From: Puia sp963703355
GTDB lineage: Bacteria > Bacteroidota > Bacteroidia > Chitinophagales > Chitinophagaceae
Direction of reading: 5' to 3'
DNA: 64,000 nt
Assembly: GCA_963703355.1 (NCBI GenBank)
Contig: OY969813.1
Span: forward strand, 1 to 64,000
A model generated the notes under the pieces. It was not told the origin of the DNA. It made no database searches and worked only from the letters and a program-made list of their open reading frames with translations. Positions 36,740-45,980 of the stretch are shown one piece after another. Position 1 is the first letter of the stretch. Every line of letters starts with the position of its first letter. The translations under genes were made by a program, and so were the position numbers.

Positions 36740-38164
36740 ATGAAAAAATGTCTTTGTATTCTTTTTCTGGCTTCTATATTTTTTTCAGCCTGTACATCGA
36801 AACCCGATGCAGGTACAAACGTCACAGCTCCTTCCAAAGATTCCGTTCTTTCCATTGCAAAAGCGGCCTTTATTTACGCAATGCCGATAGCATTGATGGA
36901 TATGACTCAGAAAAAAGTCACGAATACGATTAAACCCACTTCGGGAGCTGACCTGATGGCTCCGATAAATCAGTTGGCCATTGCAACTCAATTTCCAAAT
37001 GCAAAATTTACGGCTGTTGTCAGACCTAATGCGGACACCTATTATCATACAGGATTTTTGGATTTGACAAACGATGCGCTGGTTTTAACTGTTCCCAACA
37101 CAAACGGTCGTTATTATCTGCTGCCTATGCTGGATGCCTATGGGAATGTATTTTCATCTCCCGGAAAAAGAACCACAGGTACAATGGCAGACACTTTCTT
37201 AATTACCGGGCCCAAATGGAGCGGAACATTACCAACGGGAATGAAAGAGATTAAATCTCCTACCAATATGGTTTGGTTTCTCGGACGTATACAGGTGAAC
37301 AGCGAACAGGACGGAATTAAAGTCGTTATACCGATTGAAAAGAAAATAAATATCACGCCCCTGAGTGCCTGGGGTAAAAAATATATTGCTCCCGATGGAA
37401 AAGTTGATTCTCTTCTTCCAAAAGGAGGTCCCAATGAGCAACTATATGCATTGCCGATTGATAAGTTTTTCAACTACGTAAATAATCTGATGGCAGCCAA
37501 CCCGCCACCTGCAGTGGATTCTGCTGTTTTATCAACATTTGCAACCATTGGAGTAGGACCGGGATTGAAATTCGACTTAAGGTCTTTCGACACCGCAACC
37601 CAGGCGGCCCTGAGTCAATTGCCTAAATCCATTATCGACTATATGCATGACATTATGGCTACCGGGAAACTGAATCCACCAGTAAATAATTGGAATGTAA
37701 TGTATAAGGGAATGGGTAACTATGGAACGAATTATGATTTGAGGGCAATCATATGTTATGCCGGCCTCGGTGCAAATATTCCCGAAGATGCTGTATATCC
37801 GGCAAGTGCAAAAGACGCAGATGGCAACCCTTACAGCGGTGCAAATAAATATATTTTACATTTTGATAAAGGCAAAACACCACCGGTACATGGTTTCTGG
37901 TCACTCACGATGTACAATAACGACGGATATTTTATAGAAAATCCTATCAATCGTTATGCAATCGGCAATAGAAATCCATTGAAATTTAATGCAGACAGTT
38001 CACTGGATTTGTATTTCCAGAATATTTCTCCCGGTAAAGACAAAGAAAGCAACTGGCTTCCGGCACCTAAAGGACCTTTTAATTTGATGCTGAGAATGTA
38101 CTGGCCTGCAGAAGAATTTCTTCAGGGGAACTGGACCCCTCCTGCAGTTGTGAGACAGAAATAA
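36740..38164 (+). CDS. DUF1254/DUF1214 lipoprotein
   Basis: 474 residues. The signal peptide ends in FFSAC, a lipobox. The N-terminal DUF1254 domain has AAFIYAMPIALMDMTQKK and VVRPNADTYYHTGFLDLTN; the C-terminal DUF1214 domain has GFWSLTMYNNDGYFIENP with NRYAIGNRN and a final LMLRMYWPAEEFLQGNW. This two-domain layout is widespread in exported proteins with no proven reaction. It has its own terminator at 38181 and is probably a single-gene unit after the respiratory operon. Confidence 0.9.
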   Translation: MKKCLCILFLASIFFSACTSKPDAGTNVTAPSKDSVLSIAKAAFIYAMPIALMDMTQKKVTNTIKPTSGADLMAPINQLAIATQFPNAKFTAVVRPNADTYYHTGFLDLTNDALVLTVPNTNGRYYLLPMLDAYGNVFSSPGKRTTGTMADTFLITGPKWSGTLPTGMKEIKSPTNMVWFLGRIQVNSEQDGIKVVIPIEKKINITPLSAWGKKYIAPDGKVDSLLPKGGPNEQLYALPIDKFFNYVNNLMAANPPPAVDSAVLSTFATIGVGPGLKFDLRSFDTATQAALSQLPKSIIDYMHDIMATGKLNPPVNNWNVMYKGMGNYGTNYDLRAIICYAGLGANIPEDAVYPASAKDADGNPYSGANKYILHFDKGKTPPVHGFWSLTMYNNDGYFIENPINRYAIGNRNPLKFNADSSLDLYFQNISPGKDKESNWLPAPKGPFNLMLRMYWPAEEFLQGNWTPPAVVRQK

Positions 38165-38180
38165 TAATCGGGTTATATAT

Positions 38181-38216
38181 AAAACCCCCGCCTGATATGA
38201 TGGCGGGGGTTTTTTA
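38181..38216 (+). terminator. Rho-independent terminator of the DUF1254 gene
   Basis: 12-bp perfect stem: AAAACCCCCGCC (38181-38192) with GGCGGGGGTTTT (38202-38213), loop TGATATGAT, then TTTATTTC. It lies 17 bp after the stop. Confidence 0.93.
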
Positions 38217-38289
38217 TTTCATAAATTGTACTACGGCTAATTTATAAAATGACCGCTAAAATCTGCAGACGATACTTTTTAAATATTCA

Positions 38290-41200
38290 ATGGGAGTACA
38301 AAATAAATTCAGCGGTTTTTTAACGATACTACTACTGATTTCTTCTTGTCATTTATTCTCCCAATCTGTCAGGGAGATCTCAACAAAAGATGGACTTCCA
38401 CAGTCCTTTGTATCAGGACTTGCCCAGGACGACACTTCTTTTATATGGATCGGAACAAGAAATGGATTGGCCCGTTTCGACGGAAGTGTTTTTAAAGTAT
38501 TTCAGCACAATCCTCATGATACAAATACACTCGCGTCCAACATCATCATCTGGATAAGAAAGGACAGCGAAAACAAATTGTGGATCGAACACGAAACGGG
38601 TGAGATTGACAGGATGGATCCTGTAACTGAAAAAATTACACACTATCTAAAGGGCAATCTTCCGGAAACTGAAAGCATTCAGTTTGTCCGACGCGGCTGG
38701 CTGGTTGATAAAGACGGAACATTTTGGGGAATAAGAAAGGGAACCGGGTTAAATAGTTATAACGTCCAAACAAAAAAATACCGGCGTTTCACACGTGCCA
38801 GTGCCAATCTGCCAAGCGATACGGTGAGAGGAATAGCCGAAATAAGGGATCAGGGCATCTGGGTCCTGAGTCAGTTGGGCATTAGTTTATACGATACAAA
38901 AACCAATTCATTCGTGCATTGGCAAATACCCTATAAGCAGGACTTCGGTGAATTTCCCGAATCAGACGCAATTGCTGTTGATCTTCATATCAGGTATAAT
39001 GGTGAATTGATGTGGGGCGACAGAAAAAGTTTATTTTTTTTCAATCCACTGAATCACTCATTCCGAACCGTTTCCATGCCCTCTGTTTCTTATCTGGGTG
39101 TTCGCTGGATTCGAACAGGCGTTGATAGTGTGGATTATTTTGAATCTTATGGATCGGTTTACAGATATAATGAAGAGGAGGGTGTTCAATCTATAGGAAA
39201 AACAATCAGAGACTTTTTTGGTGACGTCAAATCATTTCTTGTAGATCGCTCGGGTCTTATCTGGCTTGGAACCAATGCCCAGGGAATTCATCAGATTGAT
39301 ATGGAAACACCCTTTTTCCAGTCATTCACTTATAAAAAAGATTTTGGTACGGATATGCTGCTCCAGGAACTGGGAATTCAGATGCAGCAGATGTTCAGCT
39401 GGACTCCCAAGGACAATCTTTTCTCTTCCGCGAGTTATCATTTCAGGTCAACTTATGATGCTAACAAAAGATTGTATCTGGCACTTAAAGAAACTATTTG
39501 CTATTATGATAGCATACAGAAAAAATTTATCAAACTACCCCTTGTTCCTTTTTCAGTGGGTCAGGATACGACGGGCATTGGTATCAAGGGCATCACGATT
39601 TTAAAAGACGGCTCACCCATGGTGGTCGGTTATAGCGGAAATATTCTGATCTATCATTTTACCACGCGAAAATGGGAACATGTGATCGCTCCCAATTTTA
39701 TCAGACAAACATTCGGCGCCTCGGTACTGCCACAGGATATAATCGAAGATGACAAAAACATTTGGATAACAACAGCCAACGACGGACTGCTGAAAATTGA
39801 TGAACAAACAAAACAGATTTATCAACTGAAAGAGAGCTCAACACCCGGATCCCTTCCAACCAATCAACTATTGGGTTTCAGGGCGGACCCAAGGCATTCA
39901 GACAGAATGTGGATTGGAAGTTATCAGGGACTCATCGCTTTCAATAAAAATACGGGCAAATGCGAAGTCTTCTCCATAAACGAAGGACTACCTGACAACA
40001 CGATTTATTCAATACTCAGTGATAAGGCGGGAAAGCTTTGGATTAGCACGAACAGAGGGCTTTGCCGTTTTGACCCCGAAACACAGCATCTTAGAATTTT
40101 TCATACACAACATGGGTTACCGGGAGATGAATTCAATCGGTTTCATCAGCTTGAATTGCCCGATGGTCGTTTGATATTTGGAGGTACAGATGGGTGGACG
40201 ATTTTCAATCCCCTGGCCATGAAAGATGATGATTTTGAAAACAGACTGGCGCTGACAGATCTGAAAATAAATAACAAAGAAGTTACGTATAAGGAAGGCA
40301 GTATTTTACCCGTTCCGTTGAATGCATTGAATAAACTGGTGCTGCCTTTTGAGAAAAACACGGTAAGTATTGGATTTGAAGGATTGGAATATAGCCAGCC
40401 TCAGGATATACAATATCGTTATCGCCTTGAAGGTTATGACAATGACTGGATTTCTGCCGGAAACTCACGCCAGGCGAATTATACCAAAATACCTCCCGGC
40501 AATTACACGCTCTTCGTGAATGCAAGCAATACATCAGGGAAATGGAGTTCCTATATTAAGCCCCTCAAAATACGGATCGAATCGCCCTGGTACGCTACCG
40601 GAATGGCATACCTCTGTTATTGTATTATTCTGGCAGGTCTAACGTGGACGCTTATTCGCTTTAGGGTCAGCAGAATGATGATGAAACAGGAAATGGATCT
40701 CAGGGAACGGGAAGCATTACAGCTGAAAGAACTGGATGACATGAAAACAAGATTCTTTTCAAATATTACCCACGAATTCCGTACACCGCTTACATTGATC
40801 ATGGGGCCGGCAGAACAACTGAAATCATCACACCTTAAAAATTCATTGCAAAACAGATTGGCCGATACGATTGTTAACAATGCTAAACAGTTACTGGTAT
40901 TAATAAATCGCCTGATGGACCTCTCCAAACTGGAGGCGAAGGCACTCAGGCTGAACGAACAAAGAGGATCACCGGCAGATACGATTGGAGCCGTAGTCCA
41001 TTCATTCGACAGGGATGCAGAAGAAAAACAAATCCATCTTTCCTTTGAAAATAAGACAGGATATATGGACTGCTGGTTTTATGCAGATGCTGCCGAGCGT
41101 ATTGTATATAATCTTATTTCCAATTCGATGAAATTCACGCCTGTCGGCGGAAATGTTGTAATTACACTTTCTAAAAATGAAAATACACTCTTCCTGCATA

Positions 41201-42288
41201 CCGAAGATTCGGGAATAGGCATTCCGCAGGAAAAACTTCCTCATATTTTCGACAGGTATTATCAGGCGGAAGAAAATCCTGCCATTTCAAAAAATGAGTT
41301 TCATCAGGGAACCGGGATTGGACTATCGCTTGTAAAAGAATTGATCAGCCAGATGAATGGTGAAATAGAAGTGGAAAGTTATACTGAAACGAATGCCGTC
41401 CACAAATCAGGAACAATATTTCGGATAAGCATGCCCTATCGTTTGGCATCGGAAGAAGAAATACCTGCCTTTTTAAAGGCAGATAATCAGACCAGTCAGG
41501 ATTTGTTGAATGAAGATCCCGGTAAAAAGCAAAACATCCTGCTGGTTGAAGACAATAAGGAACTGGCTGGATTTATCAGCAGCATTTTATCAGATCAGTA
41601 TCAGGTAAATCATGTAGAAAACGGCGCACTGGGGTTGGAATTTGCACTGTCTGTCATGCCCGATTTAATCATAAGTGATGTAATGATGCCCGTAATGGAT
41701 GGGTATGAAATGTGCCGGCATTTGAAGGAGGACATTCGTACCAGTCATATTCCTGTTGTTTTACTTACCGCAAAAGTTTCCCAGGAAAATATCATCGAAG
41801 GTCTTGAGCAAGGCGCCGACGACTATCTCACAAAACCATTCTATCCCACGGAATTATTACTCAGAATCCACAACCTGCTGGAAAGGCAGCAAAAGTTAAG
41901 AGATCGGATTCGCCAGGAGCTGGATGTACCCGACGAGGCGCGGGAAGAGGCCCTTCCCCAGGACATTTTTCTTACAAAACTATACGCCCTTTTGGACGAA
42001 CATCTGGACGACGACAACTTTGGAGTAGACCAACTGGTCGGGCTGATGAATCTGAGCAGGAGCAGTCTGCACAGAAAATTAAAGGCGGTGACAGGACTTT
42101 CTACAACAGAGGTCGTTCGGAATTATCGTCTCAAAAAAGCCTGCCAGTTTCTGAAAGAAGGATTCGGGAGCTCCGATGCTGCCTATAAAACAGGATTTGG
42201 AAGTCCCGCTTATTTCACCAAATGTTTCAGGGAAGTTTATGGAATGACCCCGGGGGAATATGTGCAAAGGTTGAAGCCTAAAGCCTAA
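38290..42288 (+). CDS. Hybrid two-component system regulator (HTCS)
   Basis: One protein of 1332 residues that senses and regulates, as is typical of Bacteroidota. Signal peptide (residues 1-25); two-component propeller repeats (about 30-670, with many DDTSFIWIGTRNGLARFDG-like blades); a Y_Y_Y domain (about 675-750, QYRYRLEGYDNDWISAG); one membrane helix (about 765-785); histidine kinase with H-box SNITHEFRTPLTLIMGP (His 828) and ATPase boxes GTGIGLSLVKELI; receiver domain (Asp 1130 in IISDVMMPVMDG); and a C-terminal AraC-type DNA-binding domain (about 1230-1325). Such proteins usually sit beside the polysaccharide-use genes they control, but no SusC/SusD pair is near. The last codons and the stop lie inside a 7-bp repeat array. 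Confidence 0.95.
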   Translation: MGVQNKFSGFLTILLLISSCHLFSQSVREISTKDGLPQSFVSGLAQDDTSFIWIGTRNGLARFDGSVFKVFQHNPHDTNTLASNIIIWIRKDSENKLWIEHETGEIDRMDPVTEKITHYLKGNLPETESIQFVRRGWLVDKDGTFWGIRKGTGLNSYNVQTKKYRRFTRASANLPSDTVRGIAEIRDQGIWVLSQLGISLYDTKTNSFVHWQIPYKQDFGEFPESDAIAVDLHIRYNGELMWGDRKSLFFFNPLNHSFRTVSMPSVSYLGVRWIRTGVDSVDYFESYGSVYRYNEEEGVQSIGKTIRDFFGDVKSFLVDRSGLIWLGTNAQGIHQIDMETPFFQSFTYKKDFGTDMLLQELGIQMQQMFSWTPKDNLFSSASYHFRSTYDANKRLYLALKETICYYDSIQKKFIKLPLVPFSVGQDTTGIGIKGITILKDGSPMVVGYSGNILIYHFTTRKWEHVIAPNFIRQTFGASVLPQDIIEDDKNIWITTANDGLLKIDEQTKQIYQLKESSTPGSLPTNQLLGFRADPRHSDRMWIGSYQGLIAFNKNTGKCEVFSINEGLPDNTIYSILSDKAGKLWISTNRGLCRFDPETQHLRIFHTQHGLPGDEFNRFHQLELPDGRLIFGGTDGWTIFNPLAMKDDDFENRLALTDLKINNKEVTYKEGSILPVPLNALNKLVLPFEKNTVSIGFEGLEYSQPQDIQYRYRLEGYDNDWISAGNSRQANYTKIPPGNYTLFVNASNTSGKWSSYIKPLKIRIESPWYATGMAYLCYCIILAGLTWTLIRFRVSRMMMKQEMDLREREALQLKELDDMKTRFFSNITHEFRTPLTLIMGPAEQLKSSHLKNSLQNRLADTIVNNAKQLLVLINRLMDLSKLEAKALRLNEQRGSPADTIGAVVHSFDRDAEEKQIHLSFENKTGYMDCWFYADAAERIVYNLISNSMKFTPVGGNVVITLSKNENTLFLHTEDSGIGIPQEKLPHIFDRYYQAEENPAISKNEFHQGTGIGLSLVKELISQMNGEIEVESYTETNAVHKSGTIFRISMPYRLASEEEIPAFLKADNQTSQDLLNEDPGKKQNILLVEDNKELAGFISSILSDQYQVNHVENGALGLEFALSVMPDLIISDVMMPVMDGYEMCRHLKEDIRTSHIPVVLLTAKVSQENIIEGLEQGADDYLTKPFYPTELLLRIHNLLERQQKLRDRIRQELDVPDEAREEALPQDIFLTKLYALLDEHLDDDNFGVDQLVGLMNLSRSSLHRKLKAVTGLSTTEVVRNYRLKKACQFLKEGFGSSDAAYKTGFGSPAYFTKCFREVYGMTPGEYVQRLKPKA

Positions 42289-42410
42289 AGCGTGAAGCCT
42301 AAAGCCTAAAGCCTAAGGCATAAAGCCAAAAGCCCTCATTGTTCCGCGTTAAGAGTTCTGCCTTTTGCGTTAAGCGTTCCGCCTTAAGCTTTAGGCTTTA
42401 GGCTTTAAGC
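42271..42410. repeat. Inverted pair of 7-bp repeat arrays (CTAAAGC family), 9+10 units
   Basis: Left arm 42271-42333 is nine 7-bp units (TTGAAGC, CTAAAGC, CTAAAGC, GTGAAGC, CTAAAGC, CTAAAGC, CTAAGGC, ATAAAGC, CAAAAGC). Right arm 42341-42410 is ten units in the opposite sense (GTTCCGC, GTTAAGA, GTTCTGC, CTTTTGC, GTTAAGC, GTTCCGC, CTTAAGC, TTTAGGC, TTTAGGC, TTTAAGC). The spacer is only 7 bp. The HTCS stop codon lies in the third unit, so its last residues (LKPKA) are coded by the repeat. Confidence 0.92.
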
Positions 42411-42532
42411 TTGCATGAAACAATATTTACAGTCTTTGCAACATCTGGTATAACCTCAGCCTCAGGCACTTGATAGCTTTGCTCCGCATTAGAATCAAAC
42501 CAGATCAATTCATCATCTTTCAAATTTAAGTC

Positions 42533-43171
42533 ATGAAAAAAATCATCATCTTCTCATTTATTGTAGTCAGTTTATTTGCCTGCACGTCACCTACGCAGAT
42601 CACCAGCAGCTGGAAAGATCCCAATACGTCGATCAAAAACCCCGGCGCTCATAAAGTAGTCGTCGCGGCTTTGATTTATGACCAGGGAGTTCGCAGGCAG
42701 GTTGAAGATTATATGGCATCATTATATCCTGGAACTGCAACACAATCCTACTTGATCCTTGGCGGTGACTCGCTGATAAGTAACGAGGACGCATACAGTC
42801 AAAAACTTAAAAGTGAAGGTTATGATGGTATCGTTATTATGAAACAGGTAAATGAAAATATCAGCCAGCATTATGTTCCAGGACAATTTCCCTCTTATTA
42901 CAGCACCTGGGGTGGTTATTGGGGCAATGGATGGGGTGGTCGTTGGGGCGGTCCGGGATGGGGAGCTACTTATTACAATCCGGGTACACCTGGACATATT
43001 CAGACAGACAGAACCTGGATCGTGCAGGTAAATGTTTATTCACTCATTACAAACAAACTGATTTGGGCTGCAAACACGCGTACTACAGATCCCGGTGGAA
43101 GAATACCATTATTCGATGACGTTTGCAAATCCGTTCGCTCCCAAATGAAGTCTGACGGTTTTCTGAACTAG
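42533..43171 (+). CDS. Lipoprotein, DUF4136-like
   Basis: 212 residues. Lipobox LFAC at residues 14-17. The chain then resembles DUF4136-type lipoproteins: TQITSSWKDPN at the start, a DGIVIMKQVNE strand in the middle and TNKLIWAANTRTTDP near the end. Between these is an aromatic, glycine-rich insertion (WGGYWGNGWGGRWGGPGWG, residues 123-141) typical of exposed linkers. The function of the family is unknown. A possible -7 element TAGCTTTG lies at 42474-42481. Confidence 0.75.
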   Translation: MKKIIIFSFIVVSLFACTSPTQITSSWKDPNTSIKNPGAHKVVVAALIYDQGVRRQVEDYMASLYPGTATQSYLILGGDSLISNEDAYSQKLKSEGYDGIVIMKQVNENISQHYVPGQFPSYYSTWGGYWGNGWGGRWGGPGWGATYYNPGTPGHIQTDRTWIVQVNVYSLITNKLIWAANTRTTDPGGRIPLFDDVCKSVRSQMKSDGFLN

Positions 43172-43238
43172 TTAAATTCAACAACCATCCTATTCGGTGT
43201 TATAAAAGTTATGAAATATCGATTTAATTCATAAAGAA

Positions 43239-43760
43239 ATGGAAAAGAACAAACAAACAGGATTACAGGGGAAACAGTTAAAAAATAATGGCATCTCCTT
43301 TTATTTAATTATGAATATGTTGTTTTTATTCATTCTTCCGATAATCTGTATAGTCGTTGAAATACTTATTGAGAAAGAATCTCCGGATTGGATGCTGATA
43401 GGCAAATGGTTTATTTTCTGGGCTGTGGGTATCAGACTATTCACTGCAGGTATCAGGCAATCATCCAATCCGGAATTTACTGCAACAAGTATATTGCATA
43501 TGAAGACTGCGGAAAGTTTTGTGATCATCCGTGAACTTGGATTCGCCAATATTGCACTGGGCGTTATGGGAATACTTTCTGTAATTAATAATAACTGGAG
43601 AATATTAGCCGCAGTAATTGGTGGAATATTTTTCGGTCTTGCAGGCATTCAGCACCTGTTTAAAAAGCCCGATAGCAGAAATGAGTTCATCGCCATGTGT
43701 TATGATATGGCTGTTTTTTTGGTAATTGTCTTTTATCTTTTATTTACGCTTGTTTTTTAA
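43239..43760 (+). CDS. Four-helix membrane protein of unknown function (DUF6790-like)
   Basis: 173 residues, five hydrophobic segments of which four look like full membrane helices (MNMLFLFILPIICIVVEIL; KWFIFWAVGIRLFTAGI; FANIALGVMGILSVI; AAVIGGIFFGLAGIQHLF; MAVFLVIVFYLLFTLVF). The segments RELGFANIALG and GIRLFTAGIRQ resemble the DUF6790 family; this is from memory and unproven. The stop codon is the first base pair of the next repeat array (43759-43842). Confidence 0.7.
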   Translation: MEKNKQTGLQGKQLKNNGISFYLIMNMLFLFILPIICIVVEILIEKESPDWMLIGKWFIFWAVGIRLFTAGIRQSSNPEFTATSILHMKTAESFVIIRELGFANIALGVMGILSVINNNWRILAAVIGGIFFGLAGIQHLFKKPDSRNEFIAMCYDMAVFLVIVFYLLFTLVF

Positions 43761-43842
43761 GGCGTAAGGCTAAACGCTAAACGCGGAACGCATAAGGCTT
43801 TTTGCTTTAAGCGTTCAGCGTTAAGCATTAAGCTTTAAGCCT
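43759..43842. repeat. Inverted pair of 7-bp repeat arrays, 6+6 units with no spacer
   Basis: Left arm 43759-43800: AAGGCGT, AAGGCTA, AACGCTA, AACGCGG, AACGCAT, AAGGCTT. Right arm 43801-43842: TTTGCTT, TAAGCGT, TCAGCGT, TAAGCAT, TAAGCTT, TAAGCCT. Each arm is 42 bp; about three quarters of the positions pair when the arms are folded. The array overlaps the stop codons of both convergent neighbours (43760 and 43835-43837). Confidence 0.92.
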
Positions 43843-45079
43843 TTTTAAATATCGAACTCGCAGTATGTCCGCCGAATCCAAAAGTGTTGTTCAGGCTGTA
43901 ACGAACATTTGTATGAAGCGACTTGTTCAATACGATATGGAGATCTGCAGGAATTTTTTCATCAATGGTTTTTGTATTGATGGTGGCAGGCACGATATTG
44001 TGTTTTACTGATAAAATGCTGATGATACTCTCAACTGCCCCGGCAGCGCCAAGTAAATGTCCCGTCATGGATTTTGTTGCACTGATATAAACAGGTAATT
44101 CACCGAATATGGAATGCACTCCTTTCATTTCACTGATATCACCAATACCAGTTGAAGTGGCGTGTGCATTGATATAGTTAATATCTGAAGGCAATATACC
44201 CGCATCATTTAATGCACGCGATATACAAAGCTTCGCACCCAATCCGTCGGGATGTGTTCCCGTTAAGTGATAAGCGTCGGCCGCCATACCACCTCCAACC
44301 ATCTCTGCGTGTATCGTTGCATTTCTTTCTATTGCGTGATCCCATTCTTCCAGAATCAGCGCGCCTGCACCTTCACCAATTACAAAACCATCCCGATCAA
44401 TGTCAAATGGTCTTGATGCCATTTCAGGAATATCATTTCTTTTCGACAACGCCTGCGATGCACTAAAACCTCCTACTGATGACGGAGTCATCGCGGCTTC
44501 TGATCCACCCGCGACCATAATAGTTGCTTTTCCCAAACGGATGGTATCAAACGCACTGATGATAGCCGTATTCGAAGAAGCACAGGCAGACACGGTGCAG
44601 TAGTTTGGTCCGTATAATCTGTGCCGGATGGAAATTGCACCGGCAGCAATGTCCACAATCATTTTTGGTATGAAATAGGGATTGAACCTCGGTGTGCCGT
44701 CACCGGCGTAGAACTCTTTTAATTGTTCTTCAAAAGTTCCGATTCCACCATTTCCAGATGCCCAGATCACCCCAATGTCAAATAATTCTTCGTCTTTCAT
44801 CGTAGCAGGATCCAGTCCCGCGTCCTTCAACGCCTGATCACTCGCCGCCATGGCGTACAGTGAAAAAAGGTCATATTTCCTGATCTCCTTTTTTTCGAAA
44901 AACTGTTCAGGGTGAAAGCCCCTTACTTCACAACCAAATCTTGTTTTAAATTTAGAAGCATCAAATTTGGTAATCGGACCCGCACCACTTTTGCCGGCAA
45001 TAATATGTTGCCAGAATTCATCTACAGAATTTCCCAGCGGACTGAGTACGCCCATGCCGGTGACAGCAACTCTTTTCAT
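43835..45079 (-). CDS. Beta-ketoacyl-ACP synthase II-like protein (FabF family)
   Basis: Condensing enzyme that extends an acyl chain with malonyl-ACP. The Cys-His-His triad is present: TVSACASSNTA (Cys166), NAHATSTG (His near 305) and KSMTGHLLGAAGA (His near 342). The length of 414 is normal for FabF/KAS II. The chain opens VAVTGMGVLSPLGNS. There is no acyl-carrier protein, acyltransferase or other fatty-acid gene beside it, so it may be the main FabF or a second copy with a special role; the sequence alone does not decide. The last residues (KKA and stop) overlap the repeat array. Confidence 0.92.
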   Translation of the reverse strand: MKRVAVTGMGVLSPLGNSVDEFWQHIIAGKSGAGPITKFDASKFKTRFGCEVRGFHPEQFFEKKEIRKYDLFSLYAMAASDQALKDAGLDPATMKDEELFDIGVIWASGNGGIGTFEEQLKEFYAGDGTPRFNPYFIPKMIVDIAAGAISIRHRLYGPNYCTVSACASSNTAIISAFDTIRLGKATIMVAGGSEAAMTPSSVGGFSASQALSKRNDIPEMASRPFDIDRDGFVIGEGAGALILEEWDHAIERNATIHAEMVGGGMAADAYHLTGTHPDGLGAKLCISRALNDAGILPSDINYINAHATSTGIGDISEMKGVHSIFGELPVYISATKSMTGHLLGAAGAVESIISILSVKHNIVPATINTKTIDEKIPADLHIVLNKSLHTNVRYSLNNTFGFGGHTASSIFKKA

Positions 45080-45114
45080 ATTTTATGAATTTGCGGTGGC
45101 GAAGATAGTAAGGA

Positions 45115-45615
45115 CTATTTTAACAGAACCAACTGCCCGTAATGGTAGGAAAAATGGTTCGTCCTGTTTTGTAAAACAGCCAGTTTATTTCTGGTAGGTT
45201 CCTTCTCAAAATCTGCATCAGTCATCGATTCATGCCTTCTGAACCAGGACTCCGGAGTCATTTTTGCAAATTCATTTTTTAACCTGTCATGCACCGCTGT
45301 CCAGATTTGTTTTAGTTCTGCAATACCCGGAATTTTTTCCACTGATTTATCAGGAGCATCAAGAAATATAGGTTGTAATTCGGGGAATGCCCTTTTACCA
45401 AGTCCCAGTATTTCAGGCAACACATCGTGAATGGCTGCCAGATGGCCGACAAGATAAATACCCCTGTTTTTCCCGGGTGCTATTTCTTTAAAAAGTTGAT
45501 CTTCGGAAAGATGGTTGATCAGTTTCGTACAACGGTCAACATGTAACTGCCACGCGTTGAGTGCAATTCCGGTTGCAATGCTTTTGTGATCCATAGTGAG
45601 AATTTGATGTTGCAT
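45115..45615 (-). CDS. DinB family protein
   Basis: 166 residues, all helical. The DinB four-helix-bundle pattern is visible with the metal-binding histidines: YLVGHLAAIHDVLP in the second helix and RTNHFSYHYGQLVLLK at the C-terminus. DinB superfamily members include damage-inducible proteins and thiol transferases such as bacillithiol and mycothiol S-transferases; the specific reaction is not clear. ATG at 45615 or at 45594 may be used. A 17-bp perfect palindrome lies about 50 bp upstream. Confidence 0.8.
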   Translation of the reverse strand: MQHQILTMDHKSIATGIALNAWQLHVDRCTKLINHLSEDQLFKEIAPGKNRGIYLVGHLAAIHDVLPEILGLGKRAFPELQPIFLDAPDKSVEKIPGIAELKQIWTAVHDRLKNEFAKMTPESWFRRHESMTDADFEKEPTRNKLAVLQNRTNHFSYHYGQLVLLK

Positions 45616-45662
45616 GCCATTATATGGGTTGGTATATAATGAACAATTGCAGGTGAAATAAG

Positions 45663-45679
45663 TTCACGATCATCGTGAA
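45663..45679. promoter_or_regulatory. 17-bp perfect palindrome upstream of the DinB gene
   Basis: TTCACGAT-C-ATCGTGAA, an 8-bp perfect inverted repeat around one base. It lies 48 bp upstream of the DinB start and 16 bp beyond the stop of the next small gene. It has no T run, so it is more like an operator than a terminator. Confidence 0.5.
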
Positions 45680-45694
45680 TTGAACGTCATTCAG

Positions 45695-45925
45695 TTAATT
45701 ATTGGCCTTAATAAATTTGAAAGCGTTATATGTCAGAAATACGAAAGCAGACCATATGGCTATATATAATACAAACTGGCCGGCCAGTATTTTTCCTCTG
45801 TCGCTGAATACATGTGTATACAACACAACAAAACGATCGTAGTATTGATAGTATTTAACGGGAGTCCTCAACGTGCATATGAGCACAATTCCCAGAAGAT
45901 ATATAATGAGAAATATCTTTTTCAT
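45695..45925 (-). CDS. Small two-helix membrane protein of unknown function
   Basis: 76 residues from the ATG at 45925. Two membrane helices: KKIFLIIYLLGIVLICTL near the start and QFVLYIAIWSAFVFLTYNAF near the end, with a short loop TPVKYYQYYDRFVVLYTHVF. The longer frame upstream (to 46018) overlaps the promoter of the next gene and is less likely. No family recognised. It is divergent from the 46021 gene. Confidence 0.6.
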   Translation of the reverse strand: MKKIFLIIYLLGIVLICTLRTPVKYYQYYDRFVVLYTHVFSDRGKILAGQFVLYIAIWSAFVFLTYNAFKFIKANN

Positions 45926-45980
45926 ATGCAGGCTCCCTGTGACTAAGATACTAATTGTTCTACAACATGCAGGTCGTAGA

